This document shows positions 32,646-33,191 of a stretch of 33,191 nt of DNA, in pieces (within the stretch, counting starts at the first letter, position 1; every line of letters starts with the position of its first letter). The DNA is taken from contig NZ_QUAC01000310.1 in the NCBI RefSeq assembly GCF_003389455.1, forward strand, positions 72,141 to 105,331, given 5' to 3'. Under the pieces are notes generated by a model, which saw only the letters and a program-made list of their open reading frames with translations, had not been told where the DNA came from and searched no databases. Source of the stretch: Streptomyces inhibens. GTDB taxonomy: Bacteria > Actinomycetota > Actinomycetes > Streptomycetales > Streptomycetaceae. The position numbers and the translations under genes were made by a program.

Positions 32646-33191
32646 TCAATCCGGCGGCGAAAGCTCCCTGGCGGCTCGTTGCGGGACGACCGTGTAGGCG
32701 GGGTCCTGGGCGGAGGCGATTCCGGCCGCGAAGATGCCGAAACGGGTGCACACCGAGCCCGCGAGCAGCGCCAGACCGCCGGCCACAGCCGCCGCGCGGT
32801 ACCGGCCTCCGCCGATCGCCACGGTCGCCGGGGCGCCGCCGATGAGGACCTCCGCGCAGCGCAGCAGCCGGCCCGCCCGCCCCTCCCGGTAGGTCTCCGC
32901 CACCATCCCCAGGCGCCGCTCGGCCGCCCGGGTCGCCACCGCGTCGGTCGCGGCGGCCAGCACGGCGGCACAGCGGGCGGGGGCGTTCTCGCGGGCCGGC
33001 GCGAGAAGGAGCGCCATGCCCGCGGCAGCGGCGGTCGCGGAGGCGGCGAAGAGGTACGGCAGCTCGCGGTGCGCGCCGTGCCAGGCCGGTACGGCGGTGT
33101 CCGCCGCGAGGACCGCGGTGTACGTGGCCACAGCCGGTCCCAGCACCGCGGCGGCCGCGGTGGCGGCGGCACCGGCCCGCGGCAGCCGGCC
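32646..33191 (-). CDS. NrfD/PsrC-like integral membrane subunit (5' end cut by window)
   Basis: C-terminal 181 residues of a polytopic membrane protein; the frame is open to the window edge. It reads LGPAVATYTAVLAADTAVPA, WHGAHRELPYLFAASATAAA, then a soluble-looking stretch RAAERRLGMVAETYREGRAG and a last pair of hydrophobic segments ending SVCTRFGIFAAGIASAQDP. This matches my recollection of actinobacterial NrfD-family subunits, which anchor molybdopterin or iron-sulphur oxidoreductases (formate dehydrogenase- or polysulfide reductase-like) and exchange electrons with quinone. Its catalytic partners would lie to the right of the window. Fairly sure of the family. Confidence 0.75.
   Translation of the reverse strand, partial: GRLPRAGAAATAAAAVLGPAVATYTAVLAADTAVPAWHGAHRELPYLFAASATAAAAGMALLLAPARENAPARCAAVLAAATDAVATRAAERRLGMVAETYREGRAGRLLRCAEVLIGGAPATVAIGGGRYRAAAVAGGLALLAGSVCTRFGIFAAGIASAQDPAYTVVPQRAARELSPPD

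Overview
The window is high-GC actinobacterial DNA, almost certainly from a Streptomyces. The signs are GC-biased third positions, frequent GTG starts behind GGAGG-type ribosome sites, and several Streptomyces-typical families (DUF6214-like protein, FprA-like ferredoxin reductase, LVIVD-repeat protein, PutP-type symporter, Asp23 protein). It is a chromosomal segment in which an old accessory island (about 12.1-25.1 kb) sits between two well-preserved stretches.

Left flank (1-12.1 kb), all genes intact: an edge-cut NADPH:ferredoxin reductase; a DUF6214-like protein; a DUF305 lipoprotein divergent from a secreted LVIVD-repeat beta-propeller protein; a TetR regulator with a probable autoregulatory operator; a NarL-type response regulator/histidine kinase pair divergent from an MMPL exporter, with a 22-bp palindrome between them; a 150-bp MITE-like inverted-repeat element; and a secreted S33-type tripeptidyl peptidase.

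Accessory island (12.1-25.1 kb): a graveyard of tyrosine recombinases and remnants. A minus-strand recombinase fragment abuts a plus-strand fragment. The plus fragment stops directly after its catalytic-tyrosine region at about 13316 and resumes in sense at 19091, followed by a translationally coupled DUF6262/TnpC-like gene. The intervening ~5.77 kb looks like a separate mobile element inserted into the recombinase gene. It carries a three-gene operon (tyrosine recombinase, small Cro-type HTH protein, and a large protein with a tandem zinc-ribbon array joined to a degenerate recombinase-like domain) plus two cargo genes (GNAT acetyltransferase, SAM methyltransferase) that look leaderless. Downstream are a lower-GC membrane pentapeptide-repeat protein, a broken glycosyltransferase, small unknown genes and a twice-frameshifted unknown gene. 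An intact NmrA-type NAD(P)-binding protein behind a 19-bp-spacer MerR-type promoter follows, then a scrap that resembles a conjugation ATPase. At least seven frameshifts fall in this island and none was seen in the flanks.

Right flank (25.1-33.2 kb): a 5-aminolevulinate synthase divergent from an AMP-forming acyl-CoA ligase. These are two of the three enzymes that make the C5N (2-amino-3-hydroxycyclopentenone) unit of natural products; the third, an amide synthetase, is not in the window. Then come a Na+/solute symporter, an Asp23/Gls24 protein, an alcohol-dehydrogenase remnant, a type II NADH dehydrogenase, and an NrfD-like membrane subunit cut by the window end.
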